Positions 13,001-24,900 of a DNA stretch of 64,000 bases are shown here, piece by piece. A program made the translations under genes and the position numbers. The DNA is taken from the NCBI GenBank assembly GCA_025642065.1, contig JAODUP010000090.1, positions 779,215-843,214 on the forward strand, written 5' to 3'. This DNA comes from Paralvinella palmiformis (taxonomy: Eukaryota > Annelida > Polychaeta > Terebellida > Alvinellidae). Within the stretch, counting starts at the first letter, position 1. Every line of letters starts with the position of its first letter. The notes under the pieces are model-generated. The model ran no database searches and was not told where the DNA came from. It was given only the letters and a program-made list of their open reading frames with translations.

Positions 13001-14536
13001 CACCAAGTCTTCAACAGCCCCAGTCAGGGTATGCTGTGAATCGCTGATGGGAAACGTCCTCAGATCGGAATTCTCTTCAAAAGATACATTGTTCATCTCC
13101 TGAACAGCTCTCTTTGGGATGGTGTTCCATATTGACCAATCGCCGGACCTTAAGAGGAAATAGTGGAAGTCGTCCATAACTTTTTGGTCCATCAGATTAT
13201 TTAGTTCCCTTTCAGCCAGCTTCTTGCAGACACTGAGGAGACAAAGATGTAGTGCCGTTCGTCCATGAACATCTTTCACTGAAACGGCATGTCCGCTGTT
13301 TTGCACGTGTTCCAGCAGAAGTTTCAACACCTCCGCCGATATATCGCACGTCATTGCAGCAACGTGCAAGGGAGTCCAGCGCTCTACGGCATCGTAAGAG
13401 GTGACGCTTGCTCGATGACTCAACAGCATACGACACATTTCAACATTGGCCAATCTGACTGCGAAGTGCAAAGCGGTCCAGCCACCGTCGTCTATCGGAT
13501 CATTGATTTCGCCTAGATTTTTTTCGAAGCATTCCTTCAATGCTGCTGGGTTTTGATCAAGCACGGCCTCTATAATAGGATTTACCGGCGTACTAGAAGA
13601 CGCCATTCCTTCGTTGCCGGTTACCTCTCCCCCCGAGCCTTCTCCCGGTATGGGACACACCAAAGGTGCTATGTAACCAAACGGTCCGTTTGGATCGAAC
13701 TCTGCCATCGGAGAAATGTCTTCGATATTCTGCTCGTCGTATATGTCAGCCCAAATGTTCTGATACTGTGCATAGCGCTTCAGCGAGTCCGACAGCCGGT
13801 TGACGACGGGGTTTGCTTTGTTTTTATATCGCCTATAACGTCTGCCATTTTTCAGATTTCCAAAATTTCGGAATGGCAAGGATACGGGCACAACGCGGTG
13901 AAAATACTCCTCATTCTGGCCAGTGGGCTCTGGCAATGCGCTCTGATCATTGAACAACTTTTCACTTTCCAGCCCCCTTTCAACGCCAATTTCAGCGTCT
14001 ATGTTTGCTGCCCACATCTCATCGCCACTCTGCGATGGATTAGGCGACGCCTCATCGGACCGTGAACTGGCCTGCGCCCGGAGAAGATACATTTCCACTT
14101 CACGATGCGACTCCTCGCGAACCCTCTCAAGTTCGGAAAACTTGACCGCGTCCTCGGGGCTCAGTTCGTCTGACGACTGGTCGCTCGATGATTCGCTACC
14201 TTCGTAGCCTCTACCCCTCCGGCAGGTGAGCCGGTGGATCTCTTCGTCCGATGTATCGGTGTCGTCCGGAATCTCGATCCGAAGATCATCGGGCGTGTAG
14301 CACATATCAGCTGGCGACGGCGTCCTGAACGTGAGGCTGGTGTCGGCGAGTAGATCGTATGCTTCACGCTGGGCTTCGGGTTTGCCTCGGTTGCCTATTC
14401 TTCGCAAGGAAGGGGATCCTCGCGATGCCGGGGAGGCGGGTGGTGTAGCCGGCGGTCTGGGCACCAGCATTCGAGATCCAGGAGACGAAGACGCCCTTAA
14501 GTCCGGTACCGCCGAACGGGGAATATGGCCAGCCAT
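10085..14536 (-). CDS. Ankyrin-repeat protein with C-terminal Mab-21/cGAS-like nucleotidyltransferase domain
   Basis: One uninterrupted frame of 1483 codons. Residues 1-320 are Pro/Ser-rich, then acidic and low-complexity, with no signal peptide or membrane segment, suggesting a cytosolic protein. Ankyrin repeats form three blocks: about 345-450, 695-780 and 855-1055, with typical GRTALHLA-type cores; an acidic Ser-rich linker separates the first two. Residues about 1110-1480 resemble the Mab-21 fold: the GS motif at 1154-1155, then TKVGQANGFDYIFEL, a third-acid motif NIDIVPAI (Asp1288), and the helical NAFLLKTVLFWLL segment. Active cGAS-like enzymes have Glu-x-Asp after GS; here it is Gly1167-Phe-Asp1169, so the first metal-binding acid is absent. 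No cGAS-type zinc ribbon is seen. cGAS-like receptors make cyclic dinucleotides on sensing nucleic acid; catalysis by this protein is doubtful and a sensing or scaffold role is inference. Intronless, unlike its neighbours. Confidence 0.88.
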   Translation of the reverse strand: MAGHIPRSAVPDLRASSSPGSRMLVPRPPATPPASPASRGSPSLRRIGNRGKPEAQREAYDLLADTSLTFRTPSPADMCYTPDDLRIEIPDDTDTSDEEIHRLTCRRGRGYEGSESSSDQSSDELSPEDAVKFSELERVREESHREVEMYLLRAQASSRSDEASPNPSQSGDEMWAANIDAEIGVERGLESEKLFNDQSALPEPTGQNEEYFHRVVPVSLPFRNFGNLKNGRRYRRYKNKANPVVNRLSDSLKRYAQYQNIWADIYDEQNIEDISPMAEFDPNGPFGYIAPLVCPIPGEGSGGEVTGNEGMASSSTPVNPIIEAVLDQNPAALKECFEKNLGEINDPIDDGGWTALHFAVRLANVEMCRMLLSHRASVTSYDAVERWTPLHVAAMTCDISAEVLKLLLEHVQNSGHAVSVKDVHGRTALHLCLLSVCKKLAERELNNLMDQKVMDDFHYFLLRSGDWSIWNTIPKRAVQEMNNVSFEENSDLRTFPISDSQHTLTGAVEDLVDLKDDDPYDQHEVDVCMSSVIPVVNNTSTDTSDSAVSNRGLNYDPDQSSEAQDSDDKKQSGSQSLPFELLDDGDSTEDPPSQISLPLCTIPEEKSVDMTARYVTTTMTFQQSKDIDYTEFNREYFNYQSDDSSIEECVAVLETFDLSSDDERAVTRQQADQSQLLIIYEKIRLLLAYGLDRNDKDNKGDSALHYVAWIDNMDIFKYLLDYGTDVDFNKVTNYEGQTVLHMAALSGYPDTIKLLLERGVALNVLDHYRNSAVDMFITENIRKRDHMITPWLRSKEIQSKYSMDVYLEMLQLFSEHNCIVSNIATLDHLLVNMPFDKLEELIRKKPNLLNFNVRNFQRQTLIHIASFRKYDDDQIGLISLIIGFLVDNGVKVDEKDINGRTALHLACWQRNKTIIKILLTYGAESQLCDKFGQSSLHYAVMEMSQTLPNWSSFSAFQAAFSCLADPSYPQKIIEYQLDILELLLAHEADLRQADCHGRTALHRATTDADKAVVAYLVSRGADQNVEDANGLSPSVYIVKLHRNELFHLIFSAGKTAKPAYEKCKDLPPFRRPIIPAIEEQPENSEFDSLEHIRRMRGNIDKFTKKLLTTVGIGHVVFEGENANIRAEIFLLMQRLSSELGAIDNRLASSVHIAGSVREDTKVGQANGFDYIFELINLKGLFDINNSAETSLETMRHSNFVSLKLRNSIDHDATIIALCDSQGILRGSMLASLFGSSVLRVLSKSSIWTDLEFIWEDDMELGSNFVTFPCVLQLRWMGPKYRDILINIDIVPAICVAGIEMTKKEVGSSMRMKHTNVLSPCSSTVLIKWQGDLVNDCNLQLSFFDAEGQVFHNIPSIIKDGYRLAKIVSTTGLCQQEGSGVNAFLLKTVLFWLLYPQGEISEEIDLSWICPVGDKLPISVSSQKWTEVRWVAYHLFDRLESHLFTEYLASFFVPAENVLSFTSNSLDQMIDMCMAAKAVLSDPD

Positions 14537-14819
14537 GTTGGATCGATACTAGTCACGAGACGGAATCATACCTGTAGGCGAAAGAACAATATATTTGTCA
14601 TCCAAAGAATAAAATTTCCTCAGCCCAGACACTGAACGGGTGTACTGGAAATTTGACATTTTTGACACTGTTTGGTTTTTCAATGAATAAATTCGATTGA
14701 TAATAATAATAATAACAATAATAATGGCCGAAATAACTGTTATTTTACGTGGCTTGGCCACCTCAAATGAGGGAGACGCAAAGAGGCGCTGTAATCAGTC
14801 TTGACTATGATGTTCTCGG

Positions 14820-14988
14820 TGATTGATGTTTTACGGCCACTTTTGTGCACAGGGTAGGCTAAATGGGCCGAGCGACCTCCAAAGGTAATGAGACGAAACA
14901 ACCTTCAGATATGCTCACGCCGACATTCGAACATGGGTGGTAGTGATCTGTGGTCCAACACGCTACCGCTAGACCACGGAGGCGCCCG
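14820..14988 (-). mobile_element. tRNA-derived SINE family B, head plus body
   Basis: Minus strand begins GGGCGCCTCCGTGGTC, A-box TAGCGGTAGCGTG, then GTTGGACCACAGATCACTACC spacer and B-box-like TGTTCGAATGTC. It continues into the body with GGCCCATTTAGCCTACCC and AAAAGTGGCCGTAAAAC. Best-preserved family B copy here. Confidence 0.8.
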
Positions 14989-15308
14989 TGATGTTCTCGG
15001 GATTGGAGGTGGATAGATTATTGAACTGACCACACATGTAGTGTTATGACCGTTTATAATTAAGTGGCAATTTTTCCTCACGTTATCGCTTGGAGTTTAT
15101 TGCATCCAAAATTCATTCAAATTTCAAATGTGAAAACGACCAGAAGTGTATTTACTGTATCGTGCCTTTGTCCATCCATCCAAGAGTGATTACAGTTCGA
15201 GCGTATTCCGCACAGCAGATACTGGGCGTTCTGATTAGTAACCCAGAACGAGACAATAACAGTATTCCTAGCAACGATTCCAGGAATTTACTTGTCGACC
15301 AGCACGCG

Positions 15309-15381
15309 ATGAGACTGGTGGTAATATTCATGAGCCTAGCCATCGCAGTATCACTACAAGTAGCTTCAGGCACGCCACATG
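15309..15381 (+). CDS. Possible first coding exon of a secreted peptide or protein
   Basis: ATG at 15309 opens a classic signal peptide: Met-Arg, a hydrophobic core VVIFMSLAIAVSL, and a small-residue cleavage region QVASG. A GTGAG donor follows at 15382; a second GTGAG lies near 15405, just before the in-frame stop at 15410. No second exon was found in the next few kb, so the mature product is unknown. Read to the stop, it would be a 33-residue product. The frame is open upstream to 15090 but that part looks non-coding. Could be chance. Confidence 0.3.
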
Positions 15382-15505
15382 GTGAGAACTATGAGAACCT
15401 CGGTGGGTGAGAAAAGGCCAGTCGTTAGCGACTTGTCCGAAACAACCGCGAATAGGCAATCATCCAGTGGGCTAAAAGTGTCTTCGTAATAGGGAAAAAG
15501 CACAT

Positions 15506-15532
15506 TCTCTCTCTCTCTCTCTCCCTATATAC

Positions 15533-15584
<52 letters not shown>

Positions 15585-15601
15585 GAGAGGGAGAGAGAGA
15601 G
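15506..15601. repeat. Palindromic compound microsatellite (CT)n-(AT)n-(GA)n
   Basis: A CT tract, an AT core and a GA tract lie in series, so the single strand can fold on itself over most of its length. Confidence 0.9.
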
Positions 15602-16204
15602 ACTAGTAGCCACATTTAGTCCACCAAAAGACGAAATAACATCGAAGGCTGGTGTATTACTGAGATATTGGTAGTCAACGTATAAATTTAGCTAATCATC
15701 TCTGGTTCAGTTGTTGTTTAGAAATAACACGTGCTATTATGTTGTTTATTAGTCGTCGTCGTAATGCAACCAACATATTCTGGTGAATGTTTGAGTGAGC
15801 TATGAGTGAGTGAGTGAGTGATGTTTTATTTAACCCCGACACCGGTCATACCTGGAACATACATGACCGAGGAGCGCATCCCTAGGAAAATAAGATGATA
15901 AGCTGAAACATCCCACAGACACCCGTAACAATACAGCAGACATAAATAATATGGCATCAGTCGTCACTGACTCGTTTTTGTCTGTATATAGATTTGGTTA
16001 ATCTTCACTGATGCTGGGGTTATCAAGATTCAAGTAATAATAATATGTCATTCACTTACTTCGAATAAATAAGTCGCACGTTTAAACGACTCTCGATGAC
16101 CAAACAGGCACTTGAATAAACACGATGTTTTAATGGTAAGATTACTGGGATTATTTACAACGGGATTAAGCACAACGAACTACTGATTCTAATGGTGTAT
16201 AGTA

Positions 16205-16330
16205 CGTATTGTTGCTCTAATGCCAGACGGTAGGCTAAGTGGCTAAGCGACTCGTACCGGGATTTGAATCCGGGTTTTACAGTTATCTTAGAACCAATAT
16301 CTGGCGCATTTCCTCGCAAGAAACACTGAC
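16205..16330 (+). mobile_element. tRNA-derived SINE-like element
   Basis: A-box-like TAGGCTAAGTGGCTAAG and B-box-like GGGATTTGAATCC at tRNA-like spacing, followed by non-tRNA sequence. Only the head is clear. Confidence 0.5.
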
Positions 16331-17547
16331 CTCGTCTAGCCAATTAAATGAAGCTAGCAATTAGACAAATATATGACCTATGCACACAGCAACAGGTATC
16401 GGTAGGCTTTGATTTCCCTATCTACTGATGCTATGGGGTTCCTTTTAATGTTGCACTCTACCAGCACTCTATTAGATAAAATCCATTTCGCATAGTACAG
16501 AAGATAAAGGGATCATATCGTTTATGATGAGCCCACCCGAGTCATCTCAAAGCGCCACAAGAGCCTATCGACCGACAGTTGTGTTCGGCACACCTAGAGA
16601 AAACCGGCATCGAACTATACACAGCTCAGCGTCGAGATTTGCCATCAATGTGATGCCGTCAAATGCCCGAGCTGCCCAGTTAGCATACAGGATCAGGTAA
16701 ACTGCTATCGTCGATTACTAAGTGGTGCCATTCACGCACTGACAAAAGAATATTAATAATAGCTAGATAATGTGATGACGTAGCTGTTCCATCAAGAGGT
16801 TCGCAGTATCCCAATCCTGCTTAATAATTGATAATATACCACATGTGTCCAGTCTGACATACTTAGCACAATACCAGTGCATATCTTCGGCGTCCGGAAT
16901 ATAAGCGTAATATACGGGATGTTGGTCAGGATCGAAGTAACAAATCGTCCGGTTAAGTCGTTTTAACGCGAAATTACACGGCTCGTCTATAACTGTGGGT
17001 GTTATACAAATGAATTGTAAAATTACATACCGAAAAGCAGGCTGTTAAAACAAGTGTATTTATGCTGACATGTAAAACATTACGATGAGATTAGTTCGAT
17101 TTATTGATTGGAGGTATCCAAGTTCGGATTAATGGTGGGGGGTACCACATACTGAGATCAATCCTGTTGTAGAACATCCCCCCCATGTTGTTTCAGCAGA
17201 GCTATATCGTGCCAATAAATGGTCCCTTTTAGCTGTACGCGTGGTACTTATATAATACGGTGTACTTATATAATGTGTTATATGATATCCTTGTAGACTA
17301 CGGTTTGTTGGCCAGTATTATTCATTTTTGCGTCACAACTAAGTTACGGGTTATCCGAGTTATGTAGTTATCGGTGTCATCGTTCATGTTTTTAACAACA
17401 ACAGATTATCCAAATGATCAGAGGCAATAGTTAATGAACGAATATATATAGTTCGATAATTGTTTACAGCTATTTAGCGTAGATCTCTATATATTATGAT
17501 ATATATATAAATATATATATAAAACACATTATATATATATATATAAC

Positions 17548-17584
<37 letters not shown>

Positions 17585-17870
17585 CTAAACCTCACATGAC
17601 ACATATGTCTATAAACACGACTATATGTGCACTTATCCGGGGGACAAGACCGAGACAGTGGCAGATTTTCACATTTGTTGAATAAGCATCCACTAATCTA
17701 TATATGTATTAACGTACCGGTGCGTTCATCTATATACACGTCAAATACACCGACAAAATAATTTAAAAAAGGCTAAAGTATCATCGTTATCTCGCATTAT
17801 TATACAATTACAGCAGTAGCAGCAATGGGGAAGAAGCTTAGAATACGATGTCTTCTCTTTATACGTACCT
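16331..17870. other. Intergenic with AT microsatellite
   Basis: No gene recognised. Interrupted AT dinucleotide tracts occupy 17487-17582. Confidence 0.45.
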
Positions 17871-17879
17871 ATAGAACGA

Positions 17880-18480
17880 CGAAACCCACCGGATAGTGTT
17901 ATCGGTGTCTGCCAGACCGGGTATCCCAGACAGAACTAACTATAATAATCGGCAGCTCAGACAGAGCTACTAGATCCATAAAACTACCATCCTCGGATCA
18001 GTGCCGCAACGTAGAGCCGACAGTCGCGCCACGTACGACGAGCGTGGACCATCGGTCGGTCCGAGAATGGGGTCTGTTGGCCAGGATCCACGCAATACTC
18101 GCAATATAGCTCGCCCGACTGGGTTCAGGTGACTTACTAATACGCCGACCGAGAGCCCCACTAAATCGATGCTTTTCAGCGACGTGCGCTAGGTGAAAGA
18201 GAGGCGCCGATTCGTTAAAGCACTATTATTGATCTATGGTTGGAGTAGGCCCCGGGTAACTGTCGGTACATATCGGCGACGACAGAGACAGGTTCAAGCA
18301 GCCGACGGCTTGATATCATTAAATCACCAAAGCGACCGGCCGCTAACGGACACCGTCATATGACAACGCAGCGCCGACTAGCGGAGCTGGTCGGCGACAG
18401 GCTTATAGCTTACCACAACAAACAAATAAACAAATAGTGTGCGCTCTATGTTTAATAGCCATTCGCGATATGTCGCCGGC
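17880..18480. other. CpG-rich patch, possible promoter or 5' exon
   Basis: Markedly richer in G, C and CpG than its surroundings. The open frame at 17970-18161 on the minus strand has no family resemblance. It may mark a transcription start or a methylation-free region; no TATA box or coding exon can be assigned. Confidence 0.35.
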
Positions 18481-18493
18481 TTGATCCTGCTTG

Positions 18494-18959
18494 TGTGTGT
18501 GTGTGTGTGTGTGTGTAGAATTTAAGGCTTGTGGGCGATTAACAATTCTTTACAAGCTTTGTTTCTCCTAAGTAGCTTTAAATCGGCTTATGAGTTATGG
18601 GTGTGGATGCTAACTGTTGTGCATTGATCGTTTATTATAATTCAACGCAACTGGGAATTAGATCTATACTGTGCCAAAGTAGCATGCATATATTTATTGA
18701 GAAGACGTTGAAAGACTCATATGCACCCGGTCTTTATAAATATTGTGTGTGTGTGTGTGTATATATATATATTATGGATCATCAGTTTGTACGTGTGATA
18801 GCGACTGTATGATCATCGTTGTACTAATTATCAGCAGAAACATAGATGGCTAACGTATCTATACTTCAAATTACATTAGCATGATCACGACGTTTATTTA
18901 TAGATACCCACCATCCGCGGCTTATACAGTTGAGTTACGACACGAAGTCAGCCATCAAG

Positions 18960-18986
<27 letters not shown>
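18494..18986. repeat. Microsatellite cluster (GT)n, (GT)n(AT)n, (AT)n
   Basis: Three tracts: GT at about 18494-18517, GT then AT at about 18744-18771, and AT at about 18957-18986. Nothing else recognised between them. Confidence 0.8.
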
Positions 18987-18991
<5 letters not shown>

Positions 18992-19659
18992 ATATACGGT
19001 CTACTGATTCTATAATACATGATTTTGTTATAAATATGCGATCATTAAATCATATTATATTAAACCACATTATATTAAACTTAGATTTTTTTAATAAACT
19101 TACAGGTCGTTAAATCGAATCTCAACAGTCTGTGTGATGTAGCATTCCACAATAAAAGGCTTCGGACTGATCCCTATAGTATAGGTAGGGACTATAAACT
19201 CTTTGTGAGACCAACATCGAGGCTAAACATATCGTACTATAGTGCAATCTTAGTTAACAGAACTTCAGGTTATAGGATATTTTATCTTAGAGTTATGAAA
19301 TATGATATGGCGGCTAAAATAGAAGTGTCTTTCAGAAAGTGACAATATTAATATATATAGACTAGTGATCAACTTTATATATTAAAAAAGAACTACATCT
19401 ATGACAAAGTTTATATCAGAAAACAAAGTGATTGTCATGTTTGAGTGCAAGTATATGCTCATATCATTTCTTCCACAATGCTGCACCTCACCTGTGAAAT
19501 GTTTAAATGAAATTTAAAAACTCATCTTTTTAATATTGCTTATTCCTAAATGTTTATTATAATATTATATTTCAACTGTCTGTAGGTATACTCTATCATT
19601 CTATGTTTTTATTATAAATCATATTATTATTATTCAACACATTCAATGTTCTTCAATAC

Positions 19660-20035
19660 CAGGGTTGGTATGTTTCTTCCGTGGATGGTAAAAATATTTT
19701 CTTCCCTTCCATTAGCTGACCAACTACATCCAATAGCAAAGGCAATTAGAATATTGCTGATGCATGTGATGTCTGGTTATCTTTGTTATCAATAGTTTAA
19801 TAATTAAATAGATCATCATATCATTTTGCATTTAATATCAGGTTACTGTATCCCTTGAGAGTTTATTCCCAGTTTCTCCCATTTCTTCCCAGAAGAAAGA
19901 GTTTATTCCCAGTTTCTCCCATTTCTTCCCAGAAGAAAGAGTTTCTTCCTGGTAAAAACCCACTTCTTCCCAATGGGATGGGAAGAAATACCTTTCTTCC
20001 TGGAAGAAACCCAACCCTGTCCAATACCGAGGTAG
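19660..20035. repeat. Repeat with inverted ends and internal 40-bp tandem duplication
   Basis: CAGGGTTGG plus TTTCTTCC near 19662-19682 is mirrored by GGAAGAAACCCAACCCTG near 20002-20019. Inside, a 40-bp unit starting GAGTTTATTCCCAG is repeated at about 19859-19938, followed by degenerate CTTCCC-rich units. Probably a short non-autonomous element. Confidence 0.5.
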
Positions 20036-20039
20036 GGAG

Positions 20040-21931
20040 CCACTGACCACTAGTGCTTCAGACTAGACAAAGCTATACACTCAATATTTATTTTAGAGCA
20101 ATTTGTTTTATGACTAAATATGTGAATAAATCTACAATACCATCAAAATAACATTTTATTAAGTGTATCCATACCAGATTCACCACTGACCATAAATAAT
20201 TATTTTCCATGATTATTCTGATAAAGTTCAGTATTTACAATCTATAGAACTGAGTTTAATTCAGTATTAACTCAATCAAAACTTGTAGAGTACCATTATT
20301 CAAGTTATTTAAAAGTAGGATGACATACTCTTGTGTTGTGATGACATTAAAAAATAAAGCAACCCCTATAGTGATCAACAAAACAATACAGCAAAATAAT
20401 GAGTTATATCAACCAACAAGTTTATTTGACAGACACAATGCAGCCATTAAATAAACAAACACCTCTGGATTACATATTCATAACAAACAGATATAAACAT
20501 CATGTTTCTAAAATGAAAACAGGATTTCAAATAACATGGCAATCACTGATTAATTTCAGCACATATCAACAAATCACAGCAATGTGTTTATGAAATACAC
20601 AAACTGGTAGATCAGTCTTTATCATGCTGCTATCTAAACAGCAGAAATAACTCATTTTTTTCATAATATGTGACATGCTGGAATATTATAAGAACAGCAG
20701 CTAGATTAACTCAGGTTATTTATGAAGAAAACTGCTCAATAAATATTTTAATCAAAACATATATTACTATTTATGTATGAAAACACTAAGTCTTACAACA
20801 TATAATCATGTATAACATGTTTAAGTTGTCTTGACATGATTGACCAAAAGTGTGTATTCATATGTGTGTGTGTGTGTATGTGTGTGAATGAGTGAGTCTG
20901 TATGTATTCACAAATCATTCACTATCTGGGGTATATATATAATGATGATGTAAAATACAATACTTGTAACTATATTCAAAAACATTCTATACATTTCAAA
21001 ATATATGAATAAATATGAAAGCTTTCAAGACATAAATCACTGAATACTGTAAATAATATTAGCCACATTAGTGTGGCAAATGAATTGAAGCAGCAAATGA
21101 CTTGTCTCAATAAAACACATTAAATAGTTTTTAAACTGCATTATCATCATACTGAAAGAACTGAAATTAATGATATCAGTTCTTACTATTACAGTATGTG
21201 TTACCAGAGATCAATTGTAGTTATTAATCTTACACAGGACCAGCCTGTTCAGTGCAGTATTTGCAAAAAGATCAGTTTCAATGTGAAATAATTTAAACCC
21301 AATTTGCATTTATTTACTGGTTAAGAAAGAATGTGAAGATCATAAGACTTGTATAAGTAGCTTAAAAATATATCACATTGCTGCATTAAATGTCATAATA
21401 AATTTCAGCAACAAATTCAAGTAGTAGCTGTTTTAAGTCACATCCAGGAGTAAATAGGTTCTGTTGGTTATGATGTATGTTTACCAAAACGTTGTTCTTA
21501 AACACCATATTAACATATTCTTCTAAAAAATATGTATACATGAACCTATTACAACTAAAACCAAATTCAGTTTCCAGATTAGAGAAAACAAATTCACTGA
21601 GAGTTGCTAATGTTTAAAAATATAAATAATATATAATACAAACCACTCTCCTGAATATGTAAAAAGACCATGAAAAAATCAATAACCTAGGAGTAGAAAC
21701 AAAAGTGGCTATCATAAATGTCTTTCCCAAAAGGAATTACTGGCTTAAAACAATGCACCAGTGACTTACAAAATAAACTTTGCAGAAAGGTGCTTTATCA
21801 CTTCATTCCTGGACAATGCCAGCACCTGAATCTTTTCCATGTTATTGTTTAAAAAACCCATAATCCACACGTTGTGACTCCCTGCACAGAAAGTGAACAC
21901 TTCAAGGTATGCCAAGCAATTATCGGGTCCA
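20040..21931. other. Region downstream of the kelch gene, probably including its 3' UTR
   Basis: AT-rich, no exon recognised. AATAAA on the minus strand occurs at about 21309-21314, roughly 620 nt after the kelch stop codon; which signal is used cannot be told. Confidence 0.4.
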
Positions 21932-24900
21932 TCATTTACTTGGTATGCTGAGATGTACACACCCAAAACGACAGCGGCCATAAGGTAATGATGTACTATT
22001 TAATATGCTCCACATGTTTGTATCCAGCTTATACTCCTCAATGCTGTGGTAGAAAGAATTCTCACCATCATGTCCACTCAACACATAAATACAGTTCTTT
22101 ATCAGTGTCACTCCTATGGTCAGAAAAAATATAAGTTGACAACATTATTTATAATTATTGTTGAAGTTGGGCTACTACCTCTATGAATTGATAAACAAAC
22201 TGAATATTAATACATTACATAATGATTTGACATACAAATGACTTGCTACAAAAAATATGATGGGCAATTCCAGAATTCAAATTGCTTATTTAAAAAAATG
22301 GAAATGGATCATATTTTTGAATTGACCCCATATCTGGTAAATCTAACACTCTCCTGTCCAACATAACACTAAATACAGTTTATGAAATGGCATGACTACG
22401 ATGTTGAATAAACTAAACACTTAACTGAACAACAAACAGTCTTTATTGATATCAAATTTAGTCACTGTTGATTCAAACTGAAAACAAAATCTGCCTGACA
22501 AAATTGTGGTTGACTAGCAAAACCATAATGTATTCATTGCAAAATGTAATAGCACTTTTTATGACATACATAAGTAATTCATTTAGCTACATTTTATGTC
22601 ACACTTATAATTTTAAACCAAAGATGTATCATACAGGTTCCATGATATAAGTAAAAACTGCAATTTCAGACAGTAATTATTTTCAATTTAACTAGTCAGT
22701 GTCACCCAACATCATGATGAGGGAGGGCAAAAATTAAGCAGAACATCAACAACTTGTTGCATATCTCCTATACACAAGGATATTATAAATTTAGCTACCG
22801 GGTAATTATAATATTTAACATATTTTGGGGTCAACAAATATAAAACAAATTTCTCTATGATTTTCTACCAATATGTCGTGCAGTATGGCAAATAGTATGT
22901 GTTGATTCTGGCAACATTATGACAAATGAACCATACATATGATGAATATATTATATAAATTTAAAGGATATATATCAACATTTATATCCTACATGCTGAG
23001 AACAAATAGATTCTGTAAATCTGTGACAACAGTTAAAACAGTAAAACTGTTATCAGATATTTGTTATGGCAACACTTATTTATAGAGTATCTGAGGTTAT
23101 TTCTTTATTTGGCATCTTGTTTTTAGGAAAATATGGCAGTTCATCAAATACATTCTAAGTTTATACATAATCAATATTTATTATATTAATTTAGATAAAA
23201 TAATAAAAGGCACATCATGTTCTTAAAAATTATATAATGACTACAGAAAATATGGTTTTTAGTTGGAAATCAGTTTGTGTATTTCAAGTTTACCAGTTCT
23301 ACAGTTACTTATTTGAAACATTAATTTTCAATCTTTGTTATAAGTGACATAATCATGCATAGTCTTTGTAGCCAACATGATGTTTTTATGCTAATTCACC
23401 AGAATAAACTTTTAAAATATTCCATAAGAAATTATCAGAAACATAACCACTCTTAAAGGAACAGTTAACTTTCACTTCAGATTTTCTGAATTAATACAAA
23501 TGTGTTTACACAAATTATAAATGGTGTCAAGATATGAACATCATCAAACACATACTAAAAAATACAGTCCACGGTGTTGGTGACTTGACTACAACTCATC
23601 TATGGTGTGATTTTACAGTACAAAATCATTTTCTATGAACAAGTGTCAACCAAGAATAAGTTTGGAACAAAAACTGTACTTATGACCATTACAGTATACT
23701 TAGTACAAATAATCTCAAATGTTATTCAGATGGCTAAAGATAACCAAATAGTGAAATTGTTTATGAAAGTTATTGTGTACTCTTTTAGTACAAAACATCT
23801 ATCCTGCTGTGAGATTATGTAAATGAACAGATAACTGTGTCAGTTAGCCATAGTTATAGTAGATTGTTTCTGGGATCAGGTACAGTCATGAGCATGTCTA
23901 AAATGGAGCATCTGTGACCCGACTCAATCTGGATTGAGACAGCTATGTGATCATTGTGTTCATTAACATTAGAGCACTCAAATTCAAGAAAGGTAATCTA
24001 TTTTTATTCACAATTTCCCCCCATTAATATACAACAGAGATAAAGGGTTGATCACATTGCTGCAGAAATATTAGGGGAGGGGAAAGAAAGGGATTCTACA
24101 CACAGTGTGATCCCAGGCCATGGAGATATTTTGCACCCATGATGACATCATAACGATCTAAATTCATCAGCCAGTTACTGTATTTTATTTGTATCTATTT
24201 CCATGTTGCCTAATATTTACATGCATGTGACCTAAACAGGAAAAACAATTTACCTGCATCAAATCTTGGTTCAATCATCTCAGCAAGTTCAATCCATTTA
24301 CAGGTTGAAATATTATAAGAGAAGAGTTTTCTACTGGCACGCACCATGTCCTCCTTTCCACCAACAGCATAGAGCTGCCCTCCTGTGGCTACCAAGCCAA
24401 ACAACCAGCGTGCTACTGGCATTGGTGTTAACTAATTAATGTTAAAAAGTTTTATAAAAAGAATTCAAACTATACTAGCATGTTCAAGTGTATTAATTTT
24501 TTTCAGCTCAGCATAGATTAATAATAAATATCGACTGAGAAGGGAAAGCAAAGGATTAAACTTAATTATTTTCAATGAAGAGTATTCAATTATAATTAAT
24601 TAAATAACAATAGAAAAGGATGGCTTATGCTTTATGATTCAATTTCATGCTTACCAATTCCCAGCTGTTAGTTACTGGATTGTATCGCTGCAAGGAGTCA
24701 GAGCACTGATTATTTGGCTCAGTAGTGCCACCTGTAAAGTACACAACAAGAAAATAAATACCACTATACAATTTATGGTAAGTAAAATGTTTTTGTTTCT
24801 CATAAAAGAAATCTTTAGTAAAATTTATTATTATGATTATATAAAACAAAATATTATCAATATTATGCTTTAAATACAACACTTATTTTACTTACCAGCA

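Noticed and set aside
13553..14065. 170-codon plus-strand frame opposite the ankyrin/Mab-21 gene
   Set aside because: Shadow of the minus-strand coding sequence; no recognisable domain, and the minus frame carries clear ankyrin repeats and the Mab-21 motifs.
14936..14988. A genuine tRNA gene
   Set aside because: A and B boxes are present but the cloverleaf arms do not pair, and the same sequence with body recurs, so it is a SINE head.
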